Of a stretch of DNA of 64,000 nucleotides, positions 43,277-51,940 are shown piece by piece. The translations under genes were made by a program, and so were the position numbers. The notes beneath the pieces are model-generated. The model saw only the letters and a list, made by a program, of their open reading frames with translations. It had not been told where the DNA came from and made no database searches. Source of the stretch: JBBIMP01 sp037444305. Lineage in GTDB: Bacteria > Acidobacteriota > UBA6911. Within the stretch, counting starts at the first letter, position 1, and every line of letters begins with the position of its first letter. The stretch covers positions 10,498-74,497 of the forward strand of contig JBBIMP010000028.1 of NCBI GenBank assembly GCA_037444305.1. Direction: 5' to 3'.

Positions 43277-45184
43277 TCAGTCTTCCCGGGCTTTCGAATC
43301 TTCCTGTCCCCGCAAACGGAGAATCTCCAGGTGAATGTTCAGAATCGAGACTGCCGCGGGGGTCACGCCCGGAATCCTGCCCGCCATCGCCAGGTCCTTC
43401 GGCCGGACCCTTGCCAGTTTTTCCCGGATCTCCCGGCTCAGCCCCTCGATCCGGCCGTAATCCAGGTCTGCAGGGATGCGGCGCGACACCCCCTCCTTCA
43501 GCCGCTCGACATCCCTTTTCTGCTGGCCGATGTAGCCCTCGTACTTTACCTCGATCTCGGCCGAGCGCCGCGCTTCCGGCGAGAGCCACAGCCCCCGTCC
43601 CCTGAGAAGCTGTTCAAAGTTCTGCAACCGGATGCCGGGGCGCTTCAACAGCTGCTCCAGCGCCGCCCCTTTCAAGGAATCGCCCGAAAGACCCCTGTCA
43701 AGCTCCACCAAGTCCAGATCTTCGCTGACGAGGCGGTGCGCCCTCAGGAAATCACGGATTCTTGCGCTTTCCTCGTATTTCCGCACGCAGCGATCGTACT
43801 CCCCGTCGCTCACCAGTCCCAGCCTCCGGCCCTTTGGCGAAAGCCTCTGATCCGCGTTGTCGATCCGCAACAGGAGCCTGTATTCCGCGCGAGACGTGAA
43901 CATCCGGTAGGGCTCATCCACCCCCCGCGTCACCAGGTCGTCCACCAGGATTCCGATGTAACTCTCGTGCCGCGGGAATTCCGCCGGTTCTCCCCCGCCC
44001 GTCCGCAGTGCAGCGTTGATCCCGGCCACGAGCCCCTGCGCCGCCGCCTCCTCGTACCCCGTTGTGCCGTTGATCTGCCCCGCATGAAAAAGCCCAGAGA
44101 CCTGCTTGCTCTCCAGGGCCCATGAGAGGGCGGTGGGCTGGACAAAATCATATTCTATGGCGTAACCGGGGCGAAGGATCCGCGCCTGCTCCAACCCTGG
44201 CACCCGGCGAAGCATCTCCCGCTGAATCTCGGCCGGCATGCTTGTGGAAAGGCCGTTGACGTAGATTTCCTCCGAATCCAGCCCTTCGGGCTCCAGAAAG
44301 ACCTGATGTCGGGTCCGCTCGGGGAACTTTACTACCTTGTCCTCGATGCTCGGGCAGTACCTCGGCCCGATACCGGTAATCACACCGCCGTAGAGCGGCG
44401 AACGGTCGAGGTTGCCCCGAAGCAGCGCATGCACCTCCTCATTGGTGTACCCGAGGTGGCAGCATACCTGAGGCTGCCACACACCGCTGGTGGAGTAGGA
44501 AAAGAAGGTCGGTTCCGCGTCCCCCGCCTGCTCTTCGAAGCGCGAAAAATCGATGGTCGCCGCATCCAGACGGGGCGGCGTGCCCGTCTTCAGCCTCCCG
44601 ACCGGGAATCCGGCCTCCCACAAGTACTTCGCCAGATGAACCGAGGGTCTTTCACCCAACCTGCCGGCTGGATGCGAATCGAATCCGACATGAATCAGCC
44701 CGTTCAGAAATGTACCAGTGGTAATGACGACCGACCCAGCCTTGTATCTTCGTCCACTGACTGTCGCCAACCCCCGGACTGCACCACCGGATACCACCAG
44801 GCCTGCAACCTCATCCTCGATGAGCTCCAGGCCCGGCAGAGCCTCGAGATATTGACGCATCTCATTGCGATATTTTGCTTTATCCGATTGACACCGGGGT
44901 GCCTGCACCGCCGGTCCACGACTGCTGTTCAACAAACGGAACTGGATGCCCGTGCGGTCTGCGATCTTGCCCATCACCCCGCCCAAGGCATCGATTTCCC
45001 GGACCAGGTGGCCCTTTGCGATCCCCCCTACTGCAGGATTGCACGACATATGGGCTATGAGCTGCAGATCCAGCGTGAAGAGGCCGGTCCTGGCCCCCAT
45101 GCGCGCCGCGGCCGCAGCCGCCTCGCAGCCGGCGTGCCCGCCCCCCACCACGGCAACATCCACCATCCCCTCAAAGCCGCCCAT
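43277..45184 (-). CDS. mnmG: tRNA uridine-5-carboxymethylaminomethyl modification enzyme MnmG (GidA)
   Basis: 635 residues from the ATG at 45184; an upstream GTG and a downstream ATG 18 bases on are alternatives. FAD dinucleotide motif VVGGGHAGCEAA, SCNPAVGGIAKGHLVREIDALGG, GTFLNGLIHVG, RLKTGTPPRLD and GQINGTTGYEEAAAQG are all hallmark GidA stretches. The C-terminal helical domain (KYEGYIGQQKRDVERLK) binds MnmE. With MnmE it installs cmnm5 groups at U34 of several tRNAs, using folate and FAD. Confidence 0.96.
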   Translation of the reverse strand: MGGFEGMVDVAVVGGGHAGCEAAAAAARMGARTGLFTLDLQLIAHMSCNPAVGGIAKGHLVREIDALGGVMGKIADRTGIQFRLLNSSRGPAVQAPRCQSDKAKYRNEMRQYLEALPGLELIEDEVAGLVVSGGAVRGLATVSGRRYKAGSVVITTGTFLNGLIHVGFDSHPAGRLGERPSVHLAKYLWEAGFPVGRLKTGTPPRLDAATIDFSRFEEQAGDAEPTFFSYSTSGVWQPQVCCHLGYTNEEVHALLRGNLDRSPLYGGVITGIGPRYCPSIEDKVVKFPERTRHQVFLEPEGLDSEEIYVNGLSTSMPAEIQREMLRRVPGLEQARILRPGYAIEYDFVQPTALSWALESKQVSGLFHAGQINGTTGYEEAAAQGLVAGINAALRTGGGEPAEFPRHESYIGILVDDLVTRGVDEPYRMFTSRAEYRLLLRIDNADQRLSPKGRRLGLVSDGEYDRCVRKYEESARIRDFLRAHRLVSEDLDLVELDRGLSGDSLKGAALEQLLKRPGIRLQNFEQLLRGRGLWLSPEARRSAEIEVKYEGYIGQQKRDVERLKEGVSRRIPADLDYGRIEGLSREIREKLARVRPKDLAMAGRIPGVTPAAVSILNIHLEILRLRGQEDSKARED

Positions 45185-45263
45185 GTCGCCCACGTCTTGT
45201 GTTTGTCGTCATTTTACTGATTATGCATGCTTTACTGGATTTCCCCAGGGCCGACCCATGCAC

Positions 45264-46646
45264 CTACTTCCCCACGCAGAACTTCGCAAATATGGCGTCC
45301 AGGATATCTTCCACACCGGTCTCACCCGTGATTTCCCCCAGTCGGTTCAATCCCCGGTGCAGGTCGGCCAGGACGAACTCCTCCGACATCCCCTCCCCCA
45401 GGTTTTTTTGCGCTTCCTCCACGTGATCCGCCGCGGAACACAGGCACTGGCAGTGCCTGAGGCTGGTCACGAGCATCCCGCCCCCCTCCAAATCCCTCCT
45501 TCCGGCAACCGCCTCCAGCAGCCGCTTCCGCAGCTCCTCCAGCCCCTCGCCGGTCCTGGCAGAGACGCGAACACAGGCTCTGTCTCCCGCCAATTCCGCA
45601 ACCCGCTCTGCGCCCCAACTATCCGCCAGATCCGACTTGTTGATGGCAATCACACCGGAAATCGCGGCCGTCCTTTCCAGCAATCCCCTGTCCTGCTCCG
45701 TGGGAGGTCTGCCGGCGTCCAGGACTACAATGACGCCATCCGCGTCGGCCAGCGCGCGGTAACTCCGTTCCACGCCGATCCGCTCGATCCGATCTTCCGC
45801 CTCCCTGACGCCGGCGGTGTCCACGAGCCGCACCGGGATCCCGGACAGGTTCATGTGCTCCGCCACCGTGTCGCGCGTCGTGCCCGGCGTTTCCGCTACG
45901 ATGGACCGGTCCTGCACGAGCAGGGCGTTGAAGAGGCTGCTCTTTCCCACGTTGGGCAATCCCACGACGGCCAGGTTGAACCCGTCATGCACCAGCCGCC
46001 CCCGGCCGTAGGAGTCAACCCATTTCCGCAGCTCTCCGACCACCCCCTGCAGCTTCGCCCGCAGCTGCGCCCTGCTTTCCAGCTCCAGGTCCTCCTCGAC
46101 AAACTCGACGGCCGATTCCAGCTGAACGACGATCTCCACCAGGAGATCCTTCACGGGTGCCAGCCATGCGGCCATCTCCCCCGCGCGCTGCCGCGAGGCC
46201 ACCTGCGCCTGGAAAACGGTCTGGGCTTCGATCACGTCGCGCACCGCCTCCGCCTGCGCGAGATCCATCTTCCCGCGCAGGAACGCCCGCATCGTGAACT
46301 CCCCCGGCTTCGCCAGCCGGGCGCCCCGCCGGCACAGGTTGTCCAGCAGGCGCGCCGTCAGCACCGGGCTCCCGTGCAGCGCCACCTCCACCATGTCCTC
46401 GCCCGTGTAGGATTCCGGCCCCGGGAAATGGGTGACCAGCACTTCATCCACCACCGCGCCGCCGTCGATATCGAGGATGTCCCCCAGCACTGCCGCCCTG
46501 GCCGGCAGCGGCAATTGCCGCCGCCGCGGGCGGAACATCCCCGCCACGACGGCAAGGCTGTCCGGCCCGCTCAGGCGGACTACGGCAATGCCCGCCCTGC
46601 CGGGCGCGCTGGAAAGGGCGCAGATTGTCTCCCGGAGATCGATCAT
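45264..46646 (-). CDS. mnmE: tRNA modification GTPase MnmE (TrmE)
   Basis: 460 residues from the ATG of MIDLRETICALSSAPGRAGI. Folate-binding N-terminal domain (1-120), helical domain, and inserted GTPase (about 220-380): G1 GLPNVGKSS, G2 region TPGTTRDT, G3 DTAG, G4 NKSD. The C-terminal FCVGK carries the catalytic cysteine of the CxGK motif. Partner of MnmG, encoded 79 bases downstream. Confidence 0.96.
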   Translation of the reverse strand: MIDLRETICALSSAPGRAGIAVVRLSGPDSLAVVAGMFRPRRRQLPLPARAAVLGDILDIDGGAVVDEVLVTHFPGPESYTGEDMVEVALHGSPVLTARLLDNLCRRGARLAKPGEFTMRAFLRGKMDLAQAEAVRDVIEAQTVFQAQVASRQRAGEMAAWLAPVKDLLVEIVVQLESAVEFVEEDLELESRAQLRAKLQGVVGELRKWVDSYGRGRLVHDGFNLAVVGLPNVGKSSLFNALLVQDRSIVAETPGTTRDTVAEHMNLSGIPVRLVDTAGVREAEDRIERIGVERSYRALADADGVIVVLDAGRPPTEQDRGLLERTAAISGVIAINKSDLADSWGAERVAELAGDRACVRVSARTGEGLEELRKRLLEAVAGRRDLEGGGMLVTSLRHCQCLCSAADHVEEAQKNLGEGMSEEFVLADLHRGLNRLGEITGETGVEDILDAIFAKFCVGK

Positions 46647-46760
46647 TTTCACCAGGCGGCGGGCAACCCGCCGGCGGGGGCTTCCCCCTGCGGCCGCTCC
46701 GCCTTCAGGGGCGCACGCCGGCGCCCTTGGCACCTGCCGCTCCGCACCGCCGGCCGCTAG

Positions 46761-47264
46761 TTATTCCGAAAGGGATATCGTGATGCTGCGGTTGTCGCCC
46801 TCGCCGCTGCTTTGCGACTGGACGCCCTCTATTTCGGCAAGCGCCAGGTGGACAATCCTTCGCTCGCGCGGGGTCATGGGCTGCAGAACCATCGGCTTTC
46901 TCTGGGCAATGACCCGCTCGGACGCCATCTTTGCCAGCAGTACCAATTCCGCTTCCCTTTGCTGCCTGTAGTTGTCGGAGTCGAACGCGATGGCGGCGAT
47001 GCGGCTCCTCCTGCCGGTGCGAAACGCCATGTTGACGAGGTACTCGAGGCTGTTGAGCACCGCCGCCGTGTTTCCCAGCAGCAGCGGCCGGTCCGCCCCC
47101 GTCAGGTTGACCGCCACCGAGCCGCCGTCCTCGCATGCCGCGGCGGTCAGCTCCAGGCCCCAAGCCTCCAGCAGCTGCGCGACATACCGCTCGATCTCGC
47201 CGGCGATGCCGCCCGCCTGACGGCTGTTACTTTCGGCCTCGCTTCTTGACTGGCTGTTCGTCAC
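46761..47264 (-). CDS. khpB: RNA-binding protein KhpB/Jag (KH and R3H domains)
   Basis: 167 residues, GTG start overlapping the yidC 3' end by 38 bases. KH domain about 48-95 (GADRPLLLGNTAAVLNSLEYLV) and R3H domain about 100-165 (MTPRERRIVHLALAE, then QSSGEGDNRSITI). The N-terminal Jag domain of the Firmicutes protein is missing, as is common outside that phylum. Conserved beside yidC, and linked in other bacteria to small-RNA binding and cell-wall control. Confidence 0.9.
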   Translation of the reverse strand: MTNSQSRSEAESNSRQAGGIAGEIERYVAQLLEAWGLELTAAACEDGGSVAVNLTGADRPLLLGNTAAVLNSLEYLVNMAFRTGRRSRIAAIAFDSDNYRQQREAELVLLAKMASERVIAQRKPMVLQPMTPRERRIVHLALAEIEGVQSQSSGEGDNRSITISLSE

Positions 47265-48915
47265 CGATCCACCTCTCCGCGACCTTCTGGAACGCGACCT
47301 GGAAGATATTACTGCAGAGGAAATAGAGGTTCAAGCCGCTGGAAACATTGAGGAACATCACGGTCAGGACCACCGGCATCACCATCATGATCTTGGCCTG
47401 CGTGGGATCGCTGCCAGGAGTCATGGGCGTCATTTTTTGCGCCACCATCATCGTGATGCCCATGACAATCGGAAGGACGTAGTAGGGATCCTTCGCCGAC
47501 AGGTCCTGGATCCAGCCGATGAAGGGCGCCTGCCGCAGCTCTATCGAGGAGGCCAGCAGGCTGTAAAAGGCGAACAGAAACGGCATCTGCAGCAGCAGCG
47601 GGAGGCAGCCACCGAGCGGGTTGACGTTGTGCGCCTTGTAGAGCGCCATCACCTCCTGGTTCATTTCCGCGCGCTTCGGGTCGGTTTTCTTGTACTTTTT
47701 GTACTTTTCCTGGATCTCCTTCACCTTCGGCTGGATCACCTGCATCTTCTTCATCGAGGTGATCTGCTTGATGCGGAAGGGGAACAGCGCCACCGACAGC
47801 AGCAGCGTCAGCAGGATGATCGAGAGCCCGTAGTTGCCCGCGAAGCTCTGGATCCAGAGCAGGGCAAAGAGCAGCGGCCGGACCAGGATGGAAAACCAGC
47901 CGTAATCGATCGCCTCGGCCAGGTTCGTCCCCTTGACCGCCGCGAGCGTGGTCCCCAGCTTGGGCCCCACATAGATCCGGTAGCTCGCCGTGCCGTCCGC
48001 CAGCAGGGTCACGCGCTGCAGATTCCGCTCCAGGTCCTTCCCGTCGACACCCTTCGTGTAAACCGGGACCTTTTCGATCTCGAAGTAGGGCATCGCCCTC
48101 TCAGGGACGGCGATCAGGGCGAAGTAGAGAATGTCGAGCCCGGCCCAGCGCACATCCCCCTGGCCCACCTGCTGCGGGCTGCCGGCTTCCTCCGGCGGTT
48201 CGTCGCGCTTGATCTTGCCCGCCTGGTTGGATATGGCCGTGAGCTTTACCTGGGGATTGAGCAGGTGCTCCATTTCCGGGCCGATATCCTGCCCAACCAG
48301 AAACCGCACCGGCAGCGTCCTTCCGCCCTGCATGACCGAAAAGTCGTGGCCGACGACGTAGGTCTCCTTCTCGAACCGGTACTTCTTCTCGATCGCCAGC
48401 TCCCCGCGCCGCAGGCGCAGGGTCACCGTCGCGGGCGGCGCCAGCGATTCTTCCGTCCCTTCCCCTTCAATCTCGACTTCGTAGAGGCTGTTCGCAGCAA
48501 GGGCCGTCTCTGCCTTGGACTCGAAGAGGAGCGTTCCCGGGTAGGCCCTTCCCTGAGGGCCGCTTCCGGGCGCAATCATCTCGAACACCTGGCCGCGGTC
48601 GGACTTGAAGTCCTTCAGGAGCCAGCTCGTGAGAACGCCGCCGCGGTTGTCCAGGACCGCGCGGTAGAGTTCCCCCTCCACGACGATCGTTCTTTCACCG
48701 GCCTCGGTCTCTTCGGCCGGAGGAACGCCCGCTGCGCCTTCGGCCGGCGCTGCCGCTTCCGGTTCGGGCTCCGCTTCGGGGACGGGGGCCGGCTCCACTT
48801 TCTGCGCGCGGGGCTTCCGCTGCTCGGCTTCACTCAGCCGCTTTTCCTCGTAGTATCTGAAGAGAAAAAGCACCGCTATGGATAGCGCTATGGCTGCCAG
48901 TACTCTTCTTTCCAT
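47227..48915 (-). CDS. yidC: Membrane protein insertase YidC
   Basis: 562 residues. N-terminal helix (about 5-20), a Pro/Glu/Ala-rich linker (about 40-70), a large periplasmic beta domain (about 75-340) and the conserved five-helix insertase core (about 350-545) with IKQITSMKKMQVIQPKVKEI and the LGGCLPLLLQMPFLFAFY segment. The long periplasmic domain is the Gram-negative type. Inserts membrane proteins alone or with SecYEG. The tail is basic (KKRGRK). Confidence 0.96.
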   Translation of the reverse strand: MERRVLAAIALSIAVLFLFRYYEEKRLSEAEQRKPRAQKVEPAPVPEAEPEPEAAAPAEGAAGVPPAEETEAGERTIVVEGELYRAVLDNRGGVLTSWLLKDFKSDRGQVFEMIAPGSGPQGRAYPGTLLFESKAETALAANSLYEVEIEGEGTEESLAPPATVTLRLRRGELAIEKKYRFEKETYVVGHDFSVMQGGRTLPVRFLVGQDIGPEMEHLLNPQVKLTAISNQAGKIKRDEPPEEAGSPQQVGQGDVRWAGLDILYFALIAVPERAMPYFEIEKVPVYTKGVDGKDLERNLQRVTLLADGTASYRIYVGPKLGTTLAAVKGTNLAEAIDYGWFSILVRPLLFALLWIQSFAGNYGLSIILLTLLLSVALFPFRIKQITSMKKMQVIQPKVKEIQEKYKKYKKTDPKRAEMNQEVMALYKAHNVNPLGGCLPLLLQMPFLFAFYSLLASSIELRQAPFIGWIQDLSAKDPYYVLPIVMGITMMVAQKMTPMTPGSDPTQAKIMMVMPVVLTVMFLNVSSGLNLYFLCSNIFQVAFQKVAERWIGDEQPVKKRGRK

Positions 48916-48933
48916 GAATCGACTCTGGGATTA

Positions 48934-49143
48934 TCAGGGGACCGGGTCCAGGCCCCCGCTGGAAAAGGGGTGGCACCGGAGCAGTCGCTTTGTGCCAAGC
49001 CACAGCCCGGTTGCCATTCCCCGCCGCTCGATGGCCTGGCACATGTACACCGAGCAGCTTGGTTCAAACCGGCACGACGGAGGCAGCAGCGGCGAGATGA
49101 ACCGCTTGTATCCTCTCAGGAGCAGCAGGACCGCGGATTTCAT
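48934..49143 (-). CDS. yidD: Membrane insertion efficiency factor YidD
   Basis: 69 residues from the ATG of MKSAVLLLLRGYKRFISPLL. The short amphipathic N-terminus and the motif PPSCRFEPSCSVYMCQAIERRG (cysteines conserved) plus LLRCHPFSSGGLDPVP are the standard YidD pattern. It lies between rnpA and yidC as in most bacteria. The longer open frame upstream overlaps rnpA and is not used. Confidence 0.93.
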   Translation of the reverse strand: MKSAVLLLLRGYKRFISPLLPPSCRFEPSCSVYMCQAIERRGMATGLWLGTKRLLRCHPFSSGGLDPVP

Positions 49144-49210
49144 GTCTCTCCAGCCTTTCGCCCGCCGCGGCCCCTTACCATCGCCCGGGACCGGGCGGCC
49201 CTTCTCCCCG

Positions 49211-49564
49211 TCATCGGCAGATCCGCTGAGAAACCAGCAGAAATTCGCGCTGCAATTCGCTGTAATCGGCTTCGGCACATTGGATCCGGGCGTTGACGAC
49301 AAGATCGTAGTGGCGCGGTATCTCGGCCCGGCATCTGCGGAAGATCTCGCGCAGGCGGCGCTTGATCCGGTTCCGAACCACCGCCCCGCCCACCCTCCTG
49401 GTCACCGTGATTCCCAGGCGGTGATGGTCGAGACCGTTTTCCCGGGCGAACAGGACGAAACTCCTGGACTGGAACCTTCGCCCGCCATTGTAGGCCGCAC
49501 GGTAGTCCGCCGGCCTGGTGATCCTATGACTCCGGGGAAAATCCTCGCGGTTGTCGCTAGCCAC
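49211..49564 (-). CDS. rnpA: Ribonuclease P protein component
   Basis: 117 residues, GTG start that overlaps the rpmH 3' end by eight bases. The RNA-binding signature is GGAVVRNRIKRRLREIFR, with the preceding RLGITVTRRVG. Supports cleavage of pre-tRNA 5' leaders by the RNase P ribozyme. The overlap suggests translational coupling to rpmH. Confidence 0.93.
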   Translation of the reverse strand: MASDNREDFPRSHRITRPADYRAAYNGGRRFQSRSFVLFARENGLDHHRLGITVTRRVGGAVVRNRIKRRLREIFRRCRAEIPRHYDLVVNARIQCAEADYSELQREFLLVSQRICR

Positions 49565-49697
49565 TCACCGTCAGCTTCTTTCGGCCTTTCGCGCGGCGCC
49601 GCTTCAGGACCAGCCGGCCGCCCTTGGTGGCCATGCGGGCCTTGAACCCGTGCGTCTTTTTGCGCTTGTCGTTGTTCGGTTGATACGTCCTCTTCAT
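49557..49697 (-). CDS. rpmH: Ribosomal protein bL34
   Basis: 46 residues: MKRTYQPNNDKRKKTHGF, then RMATKGGRLVLKRRRAKGRK and KLTVSG. A complete and typical L34, missed by many length cutoffs. GGGAG lies about 12 bases upstream of the ATG. First gene of the origin-type cluster. Confidence 0.97.
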   Translation of the reverse strand: MKRTYQPNNDKRKKTHGFKARMATKGGRLVLKRRRAKGRKKLTVSG

Positions 49698-49736
49698 GGT
49701 GCACACTTCTCCCGCTAATGCATTGAAAAAACAGGT

Positions 49737-49765
49737 ATGTTATTAAGACCGGGGCGAAAAAGCAA
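49737..49765 (-). promoter_or_regulatory. Candidate promoter of rpmH
   Basis: Minus strand: TTGCTT (three of six), a 17-base spacer, TAACAT (four of six), about 40 bases before the rpmH ATG. The only AT-rich patch in the gap. No DnaA box is visible here. Confidence 0.3.
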
Positions 49766-49812
49766 GGGTCATTTGCCCCTCGGGCCAGGCGGCCAGGGCC
49801 AGCTGCCGCGGC

Positions 49813-51105
49813 TCAGGCGAACACCCGCTCGAACACGGCGTCGACGTTCCTGAGCTGGGCCTCGGGGTTCACAACCGATCGAATCTCCCCTAGGGAAAGC
49901 ACCCTGGATATGTCGGCATCCTCCTGCAGGATCTGCAGAAAGTCCTTGTCTTCCTTCCATACCTTCATCGCGCAGCGCTGCACCCAGGCATAGGCCTCTT
50001 CGCGCACGATCCCCTTGCGGGTCAGGTCCAGAAGGAGCTGGCCGGAATATGCAAGCCCACGCGTCAGCTCCATGTTCTTGAGCATCCTCTCGGGATACAC
50101 CTGCAGGCGGGAGACGATGCGCGTCATGGCCCGGAGCATGTAGCCGAGCAGCGAGGTCGCGTCGGGCAGGATGACCCGCTCGGCCGAAGAGTGGGAGATG
50201 TCCCGCTCGTGCCAGAGCGCGACGTTTTCGAGCGCCGTCACCGCGTAGCCGCGCAGCAGCCGCGACAAGCCGCAGATCTGCTCGCATTTCACCGGGTTGC
50301 GCTTATGCGGCATGGCGGACGATCCCTTCTGGCCCGCGGCGAAAGGTTCCTCGACCTCCCGCACCTCCGTCCGCTGCAGGTGCCGGATTTCCGTGGCAAT
50401 CTTGTCCAGCGTCGCCCCGATGATCGCCAGGGTGCACAGATATTCGGCGTGGCGGTCCCGCTGCAGCGTCTGCGTCGAAATCTTCGCAGCCTCGAGGCCC
50501 AGCCTGGAGCAGACTTCGGCCTCGATATCCGGATCGAGATGGGCATAAGTCCCCACCGCGCCCGAAATCTTGCCCACCCGCATGATGGCGGCGGCGCGGC
50601 GCAGCCGTTCTCCGTGCCGGCAAATCTCGGCGAACCATACCGCCATCTTGAGGCCGAAAGTGGTGACCTCGGCGTGCACGCCGTGCGTTCTCCCCATCAT
50701 GAGGGTTTTCCTGTGCTCCTGCGCGCGCGCCGCCACCGCGTCCCGGAACTCCTCCAGCGCCTGGAGAAGAAGCCGGTTCGCCGCCTTGATCTGCAGCGCC
50801 TGTGCGGTATCCACCACGTCGGTCGAGGTGAGACCCCAATGCACGTAGCGCGAATCGGGGCCGACGAATTCGGCCACGCTGCTGGTGAAGGCAACCAGGT
50901 CATGATGGGTGACCTTCTCCAGTTCCCGGATCCTCTCGATCGAAAAATCCGCTTTCTTCTCGATGTTCTCGAGCGCTTCGGCGGGAATCCATCCCCTGGA
51001 GGCCAGCACGCGGCACACCTCTATCTCCACCTGCAGCCAGGCGCGGAATTTGTTTTCCTCGGACCAGATCGCGGCAAAATCGGCAGGCATGTATCGGTCT
51101 ATCAC
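49813..51105 (-). CDS. purB: Adenylosuccinate lyase
   Basis: 430 residues, GTG start. Cleaves SAICAR and adenylosuccinate in purine synthesis. Signature GSSAMPHKRNPVKCE is intact. Catalytic histidines are placed in TSTDVVDTA/HWGLTSTD and GRTHGVHAE, with the flexible serine loop before MPHKRNP. Last gene of the M16 peptidase-walJ-purB operon (46-base gap to walJ). Confidence 0.96.
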   Translation of the reverse strand: MIDRYMPADFAAIWSEENKFRAWLQVEIEVCRVLASRGWIPAEALENIEKKADFSIERIRELEKVTHHDLVAFTSSVAEFVGPDSRYVHWGLTSTDVVDTAQALQIKAANRLLLQALEEFRDAVAARAQEHRKTLMMGRTHGVHAEVTTFGLKMAVWFAEICRHGERLRRAAAIMRVGKISGAVGTYAHLDPDIEAEVCSRLGLEAAKISTQTLQRDRHAEYLCTLAIIGATLDKIATEIRHLQRTEVREVEEPFAAGQKGSSAMPHKRNPVKCEQICGLSRLLRGYAVTALENVALWHERDISHSSAERVILPDATSLLGYMLRAMTRIVSRLQVYPERMLKNMELTRGLAYSGQLLLDLTRKGIVREEAYAWVQRCAMKVWKEDKDFLQILQEDADISRVLSLGEIRSVVNPEAQLRNVDAVFERVFA

Positions 51106-51151
51106 GAGTTTTCACCCTCCTCCATGATCCATTCTCCCGGGAACACCCGGG

Positions 51152-51937
51152 CTAAAAGCGGTATGTCCGGCTGATGTCGTCGGGCTTTGCGAGGTCGAGA
51201 TGGGTTTGCGGGCTGAGCAGGCTCGAGCGGCCCTCGAGCGCCCGCTGGGCCGATAACCGGGCGATATCCGGGTGATTGTTCTTCTGGCTGAGGTGCGCCA
51301 GAATCACGTGACGCGCCCTCCCGTCGAAATCCCCGGCGAGATACTCGGCCACGGCATCGTTGGAGAGGTGGCCCCGGCGGCTCTTGACCCGCTGCTTGAG
51401 CGCCCACGGGTAAGGCCCGACTTCGAGCATCCTCAGGTCGTGATTCGACTCCAGGACCAGCGCGTCGCACCCCCTGAGCCGCTCCGCCACCAGCTTGGAT
51501 ACGAATCCCAGGTCCAGCGCCACCCCCAGCTTGACGCCGTCCCTTTCGACCGTGAAGCCCATGGGATCGGCTGCATCGTGCGGCACAGGAAAGGGCGTGA
51601 ACACGATCCCGTCGATGTCGAACGGCACTCCGGTTTCGATCCGCGCGATCCGCCGCTCCTCCAGCGCGAGCCCCGAGGCCTGGAGCGCAGCCTCGCCGAT
51701 GAACACCGGCGTGGCGAGCTTCTTGACGAACGGCGCCAATCCCCGGCAGTGGTCCACATGCTCGTGCGAGATCACTATCGCCGAAACCGCCTCCGGCCGC
51801 ACACCGCACAGGCCCAGCCGGCGCGCCGTCTCTTTGCCGCTCAAGCCGATGTCGAGCAGGATATGCGTCCTTCCCTTGCTGACCAGCGCGGCGTTGCCGG
51901 AGCTGCCGCTCCCCAGAATCGTGAGGCTAAGTCCCAT
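51152..51937 (-). CDS. MBL-fold hydrolase of the WalJ/YycJ family
   Basis: 261 residues. The start GLSLTILGSGSSGNAALVS and the metal motif ISHEHVDHCRG are typical of YycJ/WalJ. A second histidine set lies in HDAADP and LAHLSQKNN. The family is linked to DNA-end processing and cell-wall signalling; the biochemical substrate is a nucleic acid 5' end in characterised members. It starts three bases after the peptidase stop. Confidence 0.88.
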   Translation of the reverse strand: MGLSLTILGSGSSGNAALVSKGRTHILLDIGLSGKETARRLGLCGVRPEAVSAIVISHEHVDHCRGLAPFVKKLATPVFIGEAALQASGLALEERRIARIETGVPFDIDGIVFTPFPVPHDAADPMGFTVERDGVKLGVALDLGFVSKLVAERLRGCDALVLESNHDLRMLEVGPYPWALKQRVKSRRGHLSNDAVAEYLAGDFDGRARHVILAHLSQKNNHPDIARLSAQRALEGRSSLLSPQTHLDLAKPDDISRTYRF

Positions 51938-51940
51938 CTG

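Noticed and set aside
49698..49812. oriC next to rpmH
   Set aside because: No DnaA box, no AT-rich repeat array and no dnaA gene nearby.
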